From NCBI GenBank assembly GCA_024640955.1, contig JAHEDZ010000016.1, forward strand, positions 1 to 64,000: 64,000 nt of DNA. The letters are read 5' to 3'. Each line of letters starts with the position of its first letter. Position 1 is the first letter of the stretch. This document shows positions 26,223 to 36,154 of this stretch, in pieces. The notes beneath the pieces were generated by a model that made no database searches, was not told the DNA's origin, and was given only the letters and a program-made list of their open reading frames with translations. Position numbers and translations under genes: made by a program. The stretch comes from Oceanospirillaceae bacterium (GTDB lineage Bacteria; Pseudomonadota; Gammaproteobacteria; Pseudomonadales; Balneatricaceae).

Positions 26223-27604
26223 CTGTCACCATACCAAGAGAGCTCGGAGTGAAGTTCGACAACCTCTCCGACAATAATAAGTGCGGGTGCAGGCAACTGC
26301 GCCTGCGCCTGTCTGGCGCAAATATCGTCGAGACGCCCAGTTAGGACCTGCTGATCAGGACGGGTACCTCGCGAAACGATTGCCACGGGTGTATCCGGGG
26401 ATTTACCGGCCCCGATCAGTCCTGCAGTTAGAACATCCAGCGTATGCAGGCCCATATAGAACACAAGAGTTTGGTTGTTACCGGCCAGATCATCATAATC
26501 GATCGCAGCCGAACGTCTCTTCAGCTGACCGGTAATGAACTTAACTGACTGCGAGTAATCGCGATGCGTCAACGGAATACCGGCATAGGTACTGCAGGCG
26601 CTGGCTGCGGTAATGCCGGGTACAACTTGGAACGGCACACCAGCCTCCTTGAGCTGACGCAACTCCTCGCCGCCGCGCCCGAATATGAAGGGGTCACCGC
26701 CTTTCAATCGCACAACTCGCTGCCCGGCTTTAGCGTGCTGTACCAACAGATCATTAATGCCCTCTTGCGGCACCGCATGGTTATCGCGCTGTTTACCGAC
26801 ATAGATTAGATCCGCATCACGCCGACAGAGTTCGAGAACCTCGGGCGAAACCAATGCATCATAGAGCACTACGTCGGCTTGCTGCATCAGACGCAATGCC
26901 TTAAAAGTAAGCAACTCTGGGTCTCCTGGTCCCGCACCCACTAGGTAGACTTCCCCCACCTGATGATCGGCATCGGCGCGTTCAATCTGTTCGATAAGCA
27001 GCGCTTCAGCGGCCTCGTTTTGTCCGGCAAAAACCCGCTCGGCAACACTCCCACTGAGCACCTTCTCCCAAAAATTGCGCCTCTTATTAACGCTATCGAA
27101 CTTCGCTTTAACCTGCGAGCGAAAGCGCCCCACGAGCTCGCCCAAATTGGCATAGCTTGGTGGAATCAGCGTCTCAAGTTTAGCGCGCAGGTTGCGCGCT
27201 AACACCGGTGCTTTGCCGGCGGAGGAAATTCCAATCACTATCGGAGAGCGATCTACAATCGCGGGGAAAATAAAGGTACACAGGGGCGGGTTATCTACAA
27301 CGTTTACAGGCAGACCCGCAGCCACTGCGTCAGCATGAACCACTCTGTTCACCTCATCTATGTCGGTCGCTGCAACAATGAGGCGAACTCCGTGAAGATG
27401 CTGCCTATGATACTCTGCTTCGATCAGCTCGCCGCCAGATCCAGTAATTAGCTCTCGCACCTCGGCATCAATGCGAGGCGCCACCAGCCGCACGCGCGCG
27501 CCAGCACGGGTCAACAGCCGCCCCTTACGCAGGGCGATATCACCACCGCCAATCAAAAGAACAGACTGACCCTTGAGGTCAAAGAAAAGCGGCAGGTACT
27601 CCAA
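26195..27604 (-). CDS. cysG: siroheme synthase CysG
   Basis: CysG turns uroporphyrinogen III into siroheme, the cofactor of the sulfite reductase encoded nearby. Residues 1-215 form the precorrin-2 dehydrogenase/ferrochelatase half (VLLIGGGDIALRKGRLL, VIGISSAGKAPVLARNLRAKLE). Residues 216-457 form the uroporphyrinogen methyltransferase half (GEVYLVGAGPGDPELLT, VVRLKGGDPFIFGRGGEEL, GITAASACSTYAGIPLTHRD). At 469 residues it is the full fused enzyme. It ends the minus-strand run that starts with the tauE-like gene. Confidence 0.97.
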   Translation of the reverse strand: MEYLPLFFDLKGQSVLLIGGGDIALRKGRLLTRAGARVRLVAPRIDAEVRELITGSGGELIEAEYHRQHLHGVRLIVAATDIDEVNRVVHADAVAAGLPVNVVDNPPLCTFIFPAIVDRSPIVIGISSAGKAPVLARNLRAKLETLIPPSYANLGELVGRFRSQVKAKFDSVNKRRNFWEKVLSGSVAERVFAGQNEAAEALLIEQIERADADHQVGEVYLVGAGPGDPELLTFKALRLMQQADVVLYDALVSPEVLELCRRDADLIYVGKQRDNHAVPQEGINDLLVQHAKAGQRVVRLKGGDPFIFGRGGEELRQLKEAGVPFQVVPGITAASACSTYAGIPLTHRDYSQSVKFITGQLKRRSAAIDYDDLAGNNQTLVFYMGLHTLDVLTAGLIGAGKSPDTPVAIVSRGTRPDQQVLTGRLDDICARQAQAQLPAPALIIVGEVVELHSELSWYGDSQSSSVPIA

Positions 27605-27625
27605 CTAAAACTCCCAGTTCAAACT

Positions 27626-29740
27626 CTAATTAATCGGGCGGTACTTAAATAGCGATTCGTAGCCATCTTCGGCATACAGACAGGTGAAGCCCTCGGCGTC
27701 GGAGATCAGCGCACAACTCGCACTGTATGCACCGTATTCCTCCCACTGCGCGGCACAATCATCACGCCCGCGAGAGCTCTGGCCTTCAAACAGTAGTTGA
27801 TCACCCCCCTGACTCCAACGGTACTCCAGCTTGTAGACTTCACAGCTGCCACGCGAATCTGTCTCGCTATATGAGCCGGTGCCATCGGCCCGGATAGTCT
27901 CGATGCCAATGCGCTCACCCTGATCACAATTGTAGGTGTGGTCATAGATCTGAAAGCGCCCAACGGGGTCTATGACCGCTGTTGGCTGTGGCTCTGCCAA
28001 TGCGAATAGCGTTGTGGTGTCTAGCCCCTCAGATGTGAAGCCCATGGAGTACCCAGCTCGCAGCGGCGTCTGGCGCAGCAAGTTAGCCAAGCGTGTGCGT
28101 TCAACACAGAGGCTTGTCTCATCAGAGCCGACATCAGTTTGAAGCTCGTCGACAGGAAAACTCGCAACCAGGTCGCCGAAGGCGGGATAGTTCAGGCTCA
28201 TCTGCATTAGCGCATTGGGTGTTAGCCCTTCAGACACTAGATTTTTAGCCGCTTGCGAGGCCTGTGACCCGGTGCTCAAAGTAACGTACTGCCCGTTTAC
28301 CGCAACATCGGCGGTTAGACCAGGTTGAATTTCACCTAAATCAACGGTCGCCGAAGAGCCATCCAGAGGGATCTGACCATAAGCCGCGGCTGGCGACCCC
28401 GCAGCTAGAGAAGCGAGAAGCGCCGGGTTTTGTGTCGCGACACTGAACAGTAGATCGAGCTGTTTGATCGGTGCTAGCGCAGTGCCAAACTCTAGATCAT
28501 AGAGCGAGACACCAACCCCCTTAACACCCTGAGCCATTCCGGTCACTAACCCCATCAGCGCTGGATTGTTCTGCGACATATCCTGCTGCACCCGACGAAT
28601 CTCAGCACAGGCGAAGGTCGCCTGCGTGAACTGATTCCAGAGCTGAATGGTGACTGGGAGTAGCTGATCCATATCCAGCCCCAGGCCAAAACCGAGCAGC
28701 TGGGCATCAAAGTCAGCCACATGCTGAGGTACGTGACCATTGAGTAGATTCAACTTCTGCAGTGTATCTCCAGTTTTGATCTCAACCACTGAGCGGCTAG
28801 CAACACGCAGCTCCGGCTCGGTCTCAACCGAGGTGTAGCCGCCAACAAGTCGCGGAGTCCAGCTTGCAATACGGGCGTACTCTTCCCGACACACCTGCGT
28901 CAGCGAATCCCCTGGGCTCGGCTCCTGTAGCAGTGCCGAGAGCGCCTCAATATCGGTCGCCATACGCGAGCTCTGAGTGTTCAGAAAGCCCTCGGCCAGA
29001 CGCTGAATATCGAGGATCAGATTGAAGTCGTTAGTAAAGCTGTAGCGCTGCTTCAAGCTCCCCAGCTCGCCACTGCTCTTGAGGCTCTCAGCCGGAGTGG
29101 CGATGCGCAGTCGTTGCGCCAGTTCACCCGAGCTGTCGAACGGCGTTGTGAAACTCAGTACTGCTATATCACCGCGCTTGGCAACAACCAGATCAATGTG
29201 CTCAGTCTCTTGCGGAGGTGTTAACTGAATACTGACGTAATCCTGCCCTGCAATGCTCTTTTCAGACACCGGCAAGCCAGCGCTGCGGGCCTGCATCGTC
29301 CAGAACTCAACAAAACGCTCATTCTCCTCCGCCGCGATGTGCAGCACCGGCACTAGACCATCCAGGAAAAGCTCTTGATTGCCACTCATCGACAGACCCA
29401 AACGGGCATAGACATCTGTCATATCACTGCCTGGAGAGAAGAGGTTACGCACAACGCCGGCACCAAAGCGCTGCAGTGGTGCGTAGCCCGTGCCTGCCTC
29501 TAGCTCTTGAGCGATGGTCTCTGCGTCAAACTCGAGATCGGGTTGGGCATACAGGTAGTCAAGCTGGGCCAGCACCGCCGGCGTTGCGCGCCCACCGGCG
29601 TAAAGCACCGTATCAGCCGGCACATACTCACCTAGCCCGCGGTCAGCAACATCATCAGCAACCCACAGACCAGTGCTGCTACCCACAGAGAGCAGTGCAC
29701 TGGTAATCCAACTTTTTGCAGCTAGTAAACCCGGTTCCAT
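27626..29740 (-). CDS. 704-residue protein of unknown function in the cys gene run
   Basis: I do not recognise this family. The N-terminal 30 residues are mildly hydrophobic (ALLSVGSSTGLWVADDV), possibly an anchor or signal. The long middle part is acidic and repetitive in helix pattern. The last 110 residues are cysteine-rich (CDQGERIGIETI, GSCEVYKLEYRW, CAAQWEEYGAYSASC), suggesting disulfides and a location outside the cytoplasm. GGAG five bases before the ATG supports the start. It lies 61 bp after cysH and 21 bp before cysG, all on one strand, so it is probably co-transcribed. A link to sulfur assimilation is inference only. Confidence 0.7.
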   Translation of the reverse strand: MEPGLLAAKSWITSALLSVGSSTGLWVADDVADRGLGEYVPADTVLYAGGRATPAVLAQLDYLYAQPDLEFDAETIAQELEAGTGYAPLQRFGAGVVRNLFSPGSDMTDVYARLGLSMSGNQELFLDGLVPVLHIAAEENERFVEFWTMQARSAGLPVSEKSIAGQDYVSIQLTPPQETEHIDLVVAKRGDIAVLSFTTPFDSSGELAQRLRIATPAESLKSSGELGSLKQRYSFTNDFNLILDIQRLAEGFLNTQSSRMATDIEALSALLQEPSPGDSLTQVCREEYARIASWTPRLVGGYTSVETEPELRVASRSVVEIKTGDTLQKLNLLNGHVPQHVADFDAQLLGFGLGLDMDQLLPVTIQLWNQFTQATFACAEIRRVQQDMSQNNPALMGLVTGMAQGVKGVGVSLYDLEFGTALAPIKQLDLLFSVATQNPALLASLAAGSPAAAYGQIPLDGSSATVDLGEIQPGLTADVAVNGQYVTLSTGSQASQAAKNLVSEGLTPNALMQMSLNYPAFGDLVASFPVDELQTDVGSDETSLCVERTRLANLLRQTPLRAGYSMGFTSEGLDTTTLFALAEPQPTAVIDPVGRFQIYDHTYNCDQGERIGIETIRADGTGSYSETDSRGSCEVYKLEYRWSQGGDQLLFEGQSSRGRDDCAAQWEEYGAYSASCALISDAEGFTCLYAEDGYESLFKYRPIN

Positions 29741-29801
29741 AGAGACTCCAGAGACAGTGTCGGCAGTGATTCAGACCACCGAGCGGTGTATTGGCTCCAG
29801 A

Positions 29802-30425
29802 TCAGAGTTTTGTATGTAGACCGCACTCGCGCGCCTCTAGGGCTTTCGTTGGATCGAAATAGTCCAACTCATTTGGCAGAGCAAATCGCGCCGAATACGC
29901 CTCTAGGTCAGCGTCGTTCCAATGGAACAGCGGTGCAACCTTCAACACACCATCACGACTCTGGCTAACGACATCCAGGGACTGACGAAACTCTGTCTGA
30001 TCTTTTCTTATGGCATTAAACCAGAGATCCGGCTGGAGTTCACCGAGTGCACGCTGAAAGGGTTCTAGTTTTACCTGACGTGTAAACTCCTCATGTTGAG
30101 GATCATCTACGTCGGGAATCCCACCCATCAACACGTTACGCCGCGCACTGCTCATCTGCGGGATATAGGTATGGATATTAAGGTTCAAACGCTCAATTAA
30201 TGATTCTGCAAGACGGTAGGTTGCTGAAGTGTTGTACCCCGAATCCACCCAAAGCACCTGAATATCTGGCTTCACCTGGGTAATCAGATGCAGAATCACC
30301 GCCTCGAAGGGTCGAAAGTTCGTCGTAACTAAAGGGCGCTCACTGCGCTCTAATGCCCAACGTACGATTTCATCTGCGCTGCGCTGAGCAAGGTGCTGGT
30401 TCGCTGCTTGAAGATCGAGGCTCAT
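29802..30425 (-). CDS. cysH: phosphoadenylyl-sulfate reductase, short form
   Basis: CysH reduces PAPS (or APS) to sulfite with thioredoxin. The product keeps LWVDSGYNTSATYRLAE, WFNAIRKDQTEFR and the catalytic C201 in ECGLH near the end. It lacks the CC and CxxC motifs of [4Fe-4S] APS reductases, so it looks like the PAPS type. At 207 residues it is clearly shorter than E. coli CysH (244). The section before ECGLH that in E. coli carries the substrate-binding tail is replaced by DYFDPTKALEAR. The ATG overlaps the stop of the DUF934 gene. Confidence 0.88.
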   Translation of the reverse strand: MSLDLQAANQHLAQRSADEIVRWALERSERPLVTTNFRPFEAVILHLITQVKPDIQVLWVDSGYNTSATYRLAESLIERLNLNIHTYIPQMSSARRNVLMGGIPDVDDPQHEEFTRQVKLEPFQRALGELQPDLWFNAIRKDQTEFRQSLDVVSQSRDGVLKVAPLFHWNDADLEAYSARFALPNELDYFDPTKALEARECGLHTKL

Positions 30426-30871
30426 GCTGTCGTCTCCTGCTGTCGATAGATCGGCAGTGGCTGATCCACTGCGCCCTGGTACTGCACGCTAATCTCAGTG
30501 TACGCCTCTAGAAACTCACGCCTAAAATGCTCATCATCAAGCTCGACCGCATCAAAGCCGCAGCGCTCAAGAAACTGTAGCTTATCACGACTGGTCTCCC
30601 CTACTGCGCGAATCTGGCCGCCAAAGCCTGCGACTCTCAGCTCTCGCGCAATACTGAAGGAGCGGCCATCTCTAATGATGGGAAACTCCAACGCAATCAG
30701 ATCAAAACGGCTTGAGTGCAGCAGCAACTGATCCAGAGAGTCCTCGCCATTCGCGCGTATGGATTTAATAGACGCTTGAGCCGCATCGTCGAGCTCCAAA
30801 TACTCACTGAACGCGATGGGACCAGCGTAGCTGTCTACTCCCCGAATCTCTCGATTAACTAGCAACGGCAT
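30422..30871 (-). CDS. DUF934 family protein of sulfite reductase operon
   Basis: The 149-residue protein beginning MPLLVNREI belongs to the DUF934 family, routinely found directly after the ferredoxin-type nitrite/sulfite reductase gene in proteobacteria. Visible motifs are LEFPIIRDGRSFSIARELR and FLERCGFDAVELDDE. Its biochemical job is unknown; genomic linkage suggests support of sulfite reduction. Translation probably starts at 30871 inside the end of cysI (17-bp overlap), and the stop overlaps the cysH start, so translational coupling is likely. Confidence 0.85.
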   Translation of the reverse strand: MPLLVNREIRGVDSYAGPIAFSEYLELDDAAQASIKSIRANGEDSLDQLLLHSSRFDLIALEFPIIRDGRSFSIARELRVAGFGGQIRAVGETSRDKLQFLERCGFDAVELDDEHFRREFLEAYTEISVQYQGAVDQPLPIYRQQETTA

Positions 30872-32513
30872 AAACAGCCTCCTTGAATGGTGTAACGCCC
30901 AAGCGGCGTACAGTATCAATAAAGCGCTCGCCCTCGACTCGTAACTCAACATAGGTCTCAAGCAGACGCTCCAGGGTGGAAGCTACATCATCAGCTGCAA
31001 CTGCTCGCCCAAGCACTTTACCCAGCGAGGCGTCTTCACGGCTCGAACCACCGATAGTGATCTGATACCAATCCTCGCCTTTCTTATCGACACCTAGAAT
31101 ACCGATATGGCCGACATGGTGATGGCCGCAGGCATTGATGCAGCCCGACATGTTAAGGCGAATTTCGCCCAAGTCATGCAGGTAGTCCAGATCTTCAAAA
31201 GTCTGGTTGATCTGCTCTGCAATATTCAAGGTGTGTGCATTTGCCAAAGAACAGAAGTCAAACCCGGGGCAGACAATCATATCGGTCAGCAGGCCGATAT
31301 TGGCGCGCGCCAGGTTATGTTCATTCAGCACCTGCCACACCTCATACAGGTCAGCTTGAGCCACATCTGCTAGCACCAAATTTTGCTCATGCGTTGAGCG
31401 AATCTGAGCGAAGGAGAAGCGTTCAGATAGGTCAGCGACAACCTCCATCTGTAGTGCAGTAATATCACCCGGAGCACCCAAATGTGGCTTCAGAGACACA
31501 GTGACCGCGCGGTAGCCCGGCTGCTTGTGCGGATGGGTGTTGCGGGCATACCAGGTGCGAAAATCTGGGTCGGCTTCGAGCTTCTCGTCCAGCGTCAAAT
31601 CGGCTGCTGCATCCTCATTGTAGGGGTGGTCTGCGAAGAAAGCGGTAACACGATCAATCTCTTGCTGGGGTATGCGAAGCTCTCCGCCTTTCAACGTCTC
31701 CCAATGACGCTCAACTTGCTCAGTAAAAGCCTCAATCCCCGTGGCTTCGACCAGTATTTTGATTCGCGCTTTATACTTGTTATCGCGTCGACCTTTGAGG
31801 TTGTAGATACGTAAAATTGCCTCGAGGTAAGAGAGCAGCTCTGGCGCCGGCAGGAACTCCCGTATCTTCTTGCCAATGATGGGTGTGCGTCCCAATCCTC
31901 CACCTACGAGCACCTCAAAACCGAGTTCACCGGCCTTATTGCGCACAAGGTGCAGGCCTACATCATGAACCTGTGATGCAGCACGATCCTCCTTGGAACC
32001 GGTCACCGCAATTTTAAATTTGCGCGGTAGGTAAGCAAACTCAGGATGCAGAGTCGACCACTGCCTGATCAGCTCACACCAGGGACGTGGATCTTCAGTC
32101 TCGGACGGATGGATACCGGCAAAGTGGTCCGTTGTCGTGTTGCGAATACAGTTACCGGAGGTCTGGATAGCGTGCAGTTGCACCTTCGCCAGACGCTCCA
32201 GAATATCTGGCACCTCCTCTAGCTTCGGCCAGTTGAACTGGATATTGGTACGCGTTGTGAAGTGTCCATAGCCTTTATCGAAATCACGCGAAACCTCAGC
32301 CAGCACGCGCAGCTGTTCTGCACTCATCAGACCGTAGGGGATAGCGACACGCAGCATCGGCGCTTGACGCTGGATATAGAGGCCGTTCATCAGGCGCAGT
32401 GCTAGAAACTCATCCTCACTTAGGTCTCCAGCAATAAAGCGCTGGGTCTGATCGCGATACTGCACGACACGCTCATCAACTAGACGCTGATCAACTTCAT
32501 TATATATGTACAT
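30855..32513 (-). CDS. cysI: ferredoxin-type nitrite/sulfite reductase
   Basis: This siroheme/[4Fe-4S] enzyme reduces sulfite to sulfide with six electrons. The 552-residue length and sequence match the Pseudomonas-type monomeric enzyme rather than the E. coli CysI that pairs with CysJ. Features are GHFTTRTNIQFNWPKLEE, TSGNCIRNTTTDHFAG, and the cluster and siroheme cysteines in CPGFDFCSLA and MSGCINACGHHHVGHIG. No flavoprotein subunit (cysJ) is nearby, consistent with ferredoxin as donor. It sits 14 bp downstream of the tauE-like gene. Confidence 0.94.
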   Translation of the reverse strand: MYIYNEVDQRLVDERVVQYRDQTQRFIAGDLSEDEFLALRLMNGLYIQRQAPMLRVAIPYGLMSAEQLRVLAEVSRDFDKGYGHFTTRTNIQFNWPKLEEVPDILERLAKVQLHAIQTSGNCIRNTTTDHFAGIHPSETEDPRPWCELIRQWSTLHPEFAYLPRKFKIAVTGSKEDRAASQVHDVGLHLVRNKAGELGFEVLVGGGLGRTPIIGKKIREFLPAPELLSYLEAILRIYNLKGRRDNKYKARIKILVEATGIEAFTEQVERHWETLKGGELRIPQQEIDRVTAFFADHPYNEDAAADLTLDEKLEADPDFRTWYARNTHPHKQPGYRAVTVSLKPHLGAPGDITALQMEVVADLSERFSFAQIRSTHEQNLVLADVAQADLYEVWQVLNEHNLARANIGLLTDMIVCPGFDFCSLANAHTLNIAEQINQTFEDLDYLHDLGEIRLNMSGCINACGHHHVGHIGILGVDKKGEDWYQITIGGSSREDASLGKVLGRAVAADDVASTLERLLETYVELRVEGERFIDTVRRLGVTPFKEAVYAVAS

Positions 32514-32527
32514 TGTTTTTCTCCAGA

Positions 32528-33313
32528 CTAACCGACCAGCACAAAACGCAAACCGATTGCCATTAACAAACTTCCTATCACTGGCTGCATCACTCGAGGT
32601 GAGAGCCTTGCGCCGAGGTAACTGCCAACAAACACACCTGGCAGCGACCCCAGCAGCAGATTGAACAGCAGTGATGTATCAACGCTACCCATCTGGTAGT
32701 GGCCCGCTCCGGCGACCGCGGTCAGAAGTACCGCATGTAGCAGATCCGTTCCGACGATCTCGGCCATTGAGAGTCTTGGATACAGCAGAATCAGTACCGC
32801 CGTACCCAGAGCTCCAGCCCCTACGGATGAGAGCGTCACAAGCACGCCTAAGAGAGCGCCTGCTACCAGCGTTAACAGCGGGCGCAACGTTTTAAGCCGT
32901 TGCCCTACTCCAGTATCGCGCAGACGTTCGGCTAGCAGCCTCACTCGTTGGCGCATAAATACCGCGATCGAGGTCAACACTAAAGAGACACCCAGTGTCA
33001 GATTGATCAACTGTTCAATCAGGGCCTTGGCGCCGAAACTCGCCAAAACCTCTAGCGTCAGCAAGGATGCCGGGAGGCTACCCGCCAACAGCAACACAAC
33101 AACTCGGTAGTGCACTAGCTGTTTACGCGCGTAGCTGAACACCCCACCGCACTTGGTAATAGCTGCGTAAAGTAGATCAGTACTCACTGCGACCAGCGGT
33201 GGAATCCCAAACCCCAAAATCAGAATCGGGGTCATCAGGGCACCCCCGCCGATTCCGGTCAAACCGACAACAAAACCAACCACCAGACCAGCAAGGGTGT
33301 AAGCAATTTCCAC
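32528..33313 (-). CDS. TauE/SafE family sulfite/organosulfonate exporter
   Basis: The 261-residue membrane protein has about eight hydrophobic helices. Its two family repeats begin with VGFVVGLTGIGGGALMTPIL and GALLGVLVTLSSVGAGALGT. Family members export sulfite, sulfoacetate or similar anions. As first gene of the cysI run it probably handles sulfite overflow or transports a sulfur anion; the substrate cannot be read from sequence. Confidence 0.88.
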   Translation of the reverse strand: MEIAYTLAGLVVGFVVGLTGIGGGALMTPILILGFGIPPLVAVSTDLLYAAITKCGGVFSYARKQLVHYRVVVLLLAGSLPASLLTLEVLASFGAKALIEQLINLTLGVSLVLTSIAVFMRQRVRLLAERLRDTGVGQRLKTLRPLLTLVAGALLGVLVTLSSVGAGALGTAVLILLYPRLSMAEIVGTDLLHAVLLTAVAGAGHYQMGSVDTSLLFNLLLGSLPGVFVGSYLGARLSPRVMQPVIGSLLMAIGLRFVLVG

Positions 33314-33337
33314 TTTATAGCCCTCTAATCACAGCGC

Positions 33338-33457
33338 TTGATATAACCTTAGGAAATATTAAAACTATTTCTATATAACCGTAAATACTATTTACCTGTT
33401 TCTTTATAGCCTTTAGTTATATATCGAATGGGAATATAGGCTTTAATTGATATAACC
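33338..33457. promoter_or_regulatory. divergent cys control region with ATATAACC repeats
   Basis: The 240-bp AT-rich gap between the tauE-cysI run and cysDN carries the octamer ATATAACC three times (33341-33348, 33373-33380, 33450-33457). The first and third copies share the longer TTGATATAACC. The first two are 32 bp apart, about three helical turns. A partial inverted copy (GTTATAT) lies near 33416. This is where a CysB-like regulator would be expected to bind. That link is inference. Confidence 0.5.
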
Positions 33458-33553
33458 AAAAGATACTAAGTAAAGCTTCAAATATTCTTTTTAATTATAT
33501 AGGAAGGTATTAATAATTAGCCGGAAGTTTTAACAACCCAGTAGGTACATCTG

Positions 33554-34471
33554 ATGCAACAGGTCAGCGAACAGCGCCTCACACATCTGCAGCAACTAGA
33601 GGCAGAGAGTATTCATATCATCCGAGAAGTGGCTGCAAGCTTTGGTAATCCGGTCATGCTCTACTCGATTGGAAAGGACTCTTCGGTGATGCTGCACCTC
33701 GCACGCAAAGCGTTCTATCCGGGTAAGCCACCCTTCCCGCTTCTGCATGTCGACACAACTTGGAAGTTCAAGGAGATGATCAGCTTCCGTGACCGGATGG
33801 CTGAGGAGTCCGGCATGGAGCTATTGGTACACATAAACCAGGAAGGTGTTGATATGGGGGTGGGCCCGTTCACCCATGGCTCATCTCGTCACACCGATAT
33901 CATGAAAACGCAGGCGCTCAAACAGGCCTTGAACAAGCACCAGTTTGATGCCGCCTTTGGTGGCGCCAGGCGCGACGAAGAGCGCTCGCGAGCGAAAGAG
34001 CGAGTCTTCTCTTTCCGCGATCGTCACCACCGTTGGAATCCAAAGAATCAACGTCCAGAACTCTGGAACATTTACAACACTGAGGTTGACCAGGGTGAGT
34101 CAATTCGTGTCTTCCCTCTGAGCAATTGGACTGAGCTGGATATATGGCAATACATATACTTAGAGAATATTTCTATTGTGCCACTTTATTTATCGGAAGT
34201 GCGACCTGTGGTCGAACGGGATGGCATGCTGATCATGGTAGATGACGAGAGAATGCCCCTAGCACCCGATGAGGTTGTGCAGCAGAAATCGGTACGTTTC
34301 CGCACCCTCGGCTGCTACCCCCTGACCGGCGCTGTTGAGTCCGAGGCGAACACCCTACCCGAGATCATCCAAGAGATGCTGCTTGCAACAACCTCGGAGC
34401 GCCAGGGTCGCGCAATCGATCACGACAGCGCGGGATCGATGGAGCAGAAAAAGATAGAGGGGTACTTCTAA
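33554..34471 (+). CDS. cysD: sulfate adenylyltransferase subunit 2
   Basis: CysD is the ATP-pyrophosphatase-type catalytic subunit that forms APS from ATP and sulfate with CysN. The 305-residue product has [22 protein letters not shown] (PP-loop SGKDS variant), [28 protein letters not shown] and [15 protein letters not shown]. Length and ends match the family ([10 protein letters not shown]). Its stop overlaps the start of cysN by one base. Confidence 0.97.
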   Translation: MQQVSEQRLTHLQQLEAESIHIIREVAASFGNPVMLYSIGKDSSVMLHLARKAFYPGKPPFPLLHVDTTWKFKEMISFRDRMAEESGMELLVHINQEGVDMGVGPFTHGSSRHTDIMKTQALKQALNKHQFDAAFGGARRDEERSRAKERVFSFRDRHHRWNPKNQRPELWNIYNTEVDQGESIRVFPLSNWTELDIWQYIYLENISIVPLYLSEVRPVVERDGMLIMVDDERMPLAPDEVVQQKSVRFRTLGCYPLTGAVESEANTLPEIIQEMLLATTSERQGRAIDHDSAGSMEQKKIEGYF

Positions 34472-36126
34472 TGAACCAAGAACAAGATCTAATTACTCAG
34501 GATATCGAGGGCTATCTAGCGCTGCACGAGAACAAGGAACTGCTGCGATTTATCACCTGCGGTAGTGTAGATGATGGAAAATCGACGCTGATCGGCCGTC
34601 TTTTGCATGACTCTAAACTAATTTACGAGGATCAGCTTGCGGCGGTACAGAACGATTCAAAACGCCTTGGGACCACAGGCGAGGAGATCGACCTAGCTCT
34701 ATTAGTCGATGGGCTACAGGCGGAGCGTGAGCAAGGTATTACGATAGACGTAGCCTACCGCTACTTCTCAACAACTAAGCGCAAGTTCATCATCGCCGAT
34801 ACACCCGGGCACGAGCAATACACGCGCAATATGGCGACCGGCGCGTCGACTGCTGACCTGGCAATCATATTGATTGATGCGCGTCACGGTGTGCAGACGC
34901 AGACACGCCGTCATAGTTTTATAGCCTCCCTGCTGGGCATCAAGCACACCGTCATTGCTATCAACAAGATGGATCTGGTTGACTACTCGCAGACGCGCTA
35001 TCAAGAGATACAGAAGGAGTACCGCGAATTCGCTCAGCCACTCAACTTAGGTGACCTTCACTTCGTCCCACTCTCTGCACTTAAAGGCGATAACGTCGTG
35101 AACAGTTCGGACCGGATGCCTTGGTACACAGAGGCACCTCTGCTCTCTCAACTGGAGACTATCCAGATTCGCCAGCAAGAGGTGGAGGCTCCGTTTCGAT
35201 TTCCCGTACAGTACGTTAACCGCCCCAACCTCGACTTTCGGGGTTATGCCGGAACTCTGACTAGCGGCTGTGTAAAGGTGGGGGACCCCGTACAAGCTCT
35301 CCCGTCGGGCAAACGCAGTCGTATCAAGCAGATAATTACCTGGGAGGGTGAGCTTGCGGAGGCTTTTTCGCAACAGGCTGTAACGCTGACACTGGAAGAT
35401 GAAATTGATATCTCTCGCGGAGATATGCTGGTACATGCTGAATCGACCCTTAAACCTCAGCGAAATTTTAATGCGCATCTTGTATGGATGAGCGATGCCC
35501 CCTTGGGTCTGGGTCGCGCCTACACGCTGAAGCTTGCGAGCAGTTCAACGAGTGCCGTGGTGAGTCGAATCCACCACCGTATCGATGTCAACTCACTGGA
35601 GCACTCTACACCCTCAGTGCTGGATCTCAATGAGATAGCAGAGGTTGAGATTAGCGCGGAGCAACCTGTCTTGGTCGACAATTATCAGTCTCTGCACCAG
35701 ACCGGCGCTTTTATTCTGATTGATCGTCTCACCAACGCTACGGTGGCGGCGGGAATGGTTTCAAGCTCAGAGCAATCAGCCGATTCCATAAAACTCTACT
35801 CTCAACCGGCTGTATCAAGAGAGGAGCGAGCTAAACGTCTGGGGCAACAGGCGATTGTGATAGGGCTTCCGAACGCAGATAGCACTCTGCTCTATTCGCT
35901 TGAGCGGGCACTGTTCGAGCGTGGGCGTCTTGCTCTAGTCGCGCAACCCGGGCAGCAGCAGTTATTGGTGAGTGCTGGGCTGATTGCGCTCTGTCAATCC
36001 ACAGAGGGCGCTGATTGGATTGCATCGTCCGAACAGGGTGACGATCTCTTTCTCAATGCGCGCCTCGACAGCGCGCAACGAGTCGAACTGATTCTTGATG
36101 CGCTTGAGCAGCATCAGATCATCTAA
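34471..36126 (+). CDS. cysN: sulfate adenylyltransferase subunit 1 with eroded CysC-like tail
   Basis: The GTPase subunit drives APS formation. P-loop GSVDDGKST (31-39), [12 protein letters not shown] (110-121) and NKMD (165-168) are intact, and beta-barrel domains run to about residue 432. The remaining 120 residues look like the remains of a fused APS kinase. [13 protein letters not shown] (448-460) matches the linker seen in CysNC proteins, and [15 protein letters not shown] matches the kinase helix. However, the kinase P-loop GLSGSGKST has become GLPNADST (465-472), with the lysine lost and the domain only half length. Transferase activity is expected, but not kinase activity. Confidence 0.92.
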   Translation: MNQEQDLITQDIEGYLALHENKELLRFITCGSVDDGKSTLIGRLLHDSKLIYEDQLAAVQNDSKRLGTTGEEIDLALLVDGLQAEREQGITIDVAYRYFSTTKRKFIIADTPGHEQYTRNMATGASTADLAIILIDARHGVQTQTRRHSFIASLLGIKHTVIAINKMDLVDYSQTRYQEIQKEYREFAQPLNLGDLHFVPLSALKGDNVVNSSDRMPWYTEAPLLSQLETIQIRQQEVEAPFRFPVQYVNRPNLDFRGYAGTLTSGCVKVGDPVQALPSGKRSRIKQIITWEGELAEAFSQQAVTLTLEDEIDISRGDMLVHAESTLKPQRNFNAHLVWMSDAPLGLGRAYTLKLASSSTSAVVSRIHHRIDVNSLEHSTPSVLDLNEIAEVEISAEQPVLVDNYQSLHQTGAFILIDRLTNATVAAGMVSSSEQSADSIKLYSQPAVSREERAKRLGQQAIVIGLPNADSTLLYSLERALFERGRLALVAQPGQQQLLVSAGLIALCQSTEGADWIASSEQGDDLFLNARLDSAQRVELILDALEQHQII

Positions 36127-36154
36127 ACCCCCTTAAAAAACAGGGCAATAGCGC

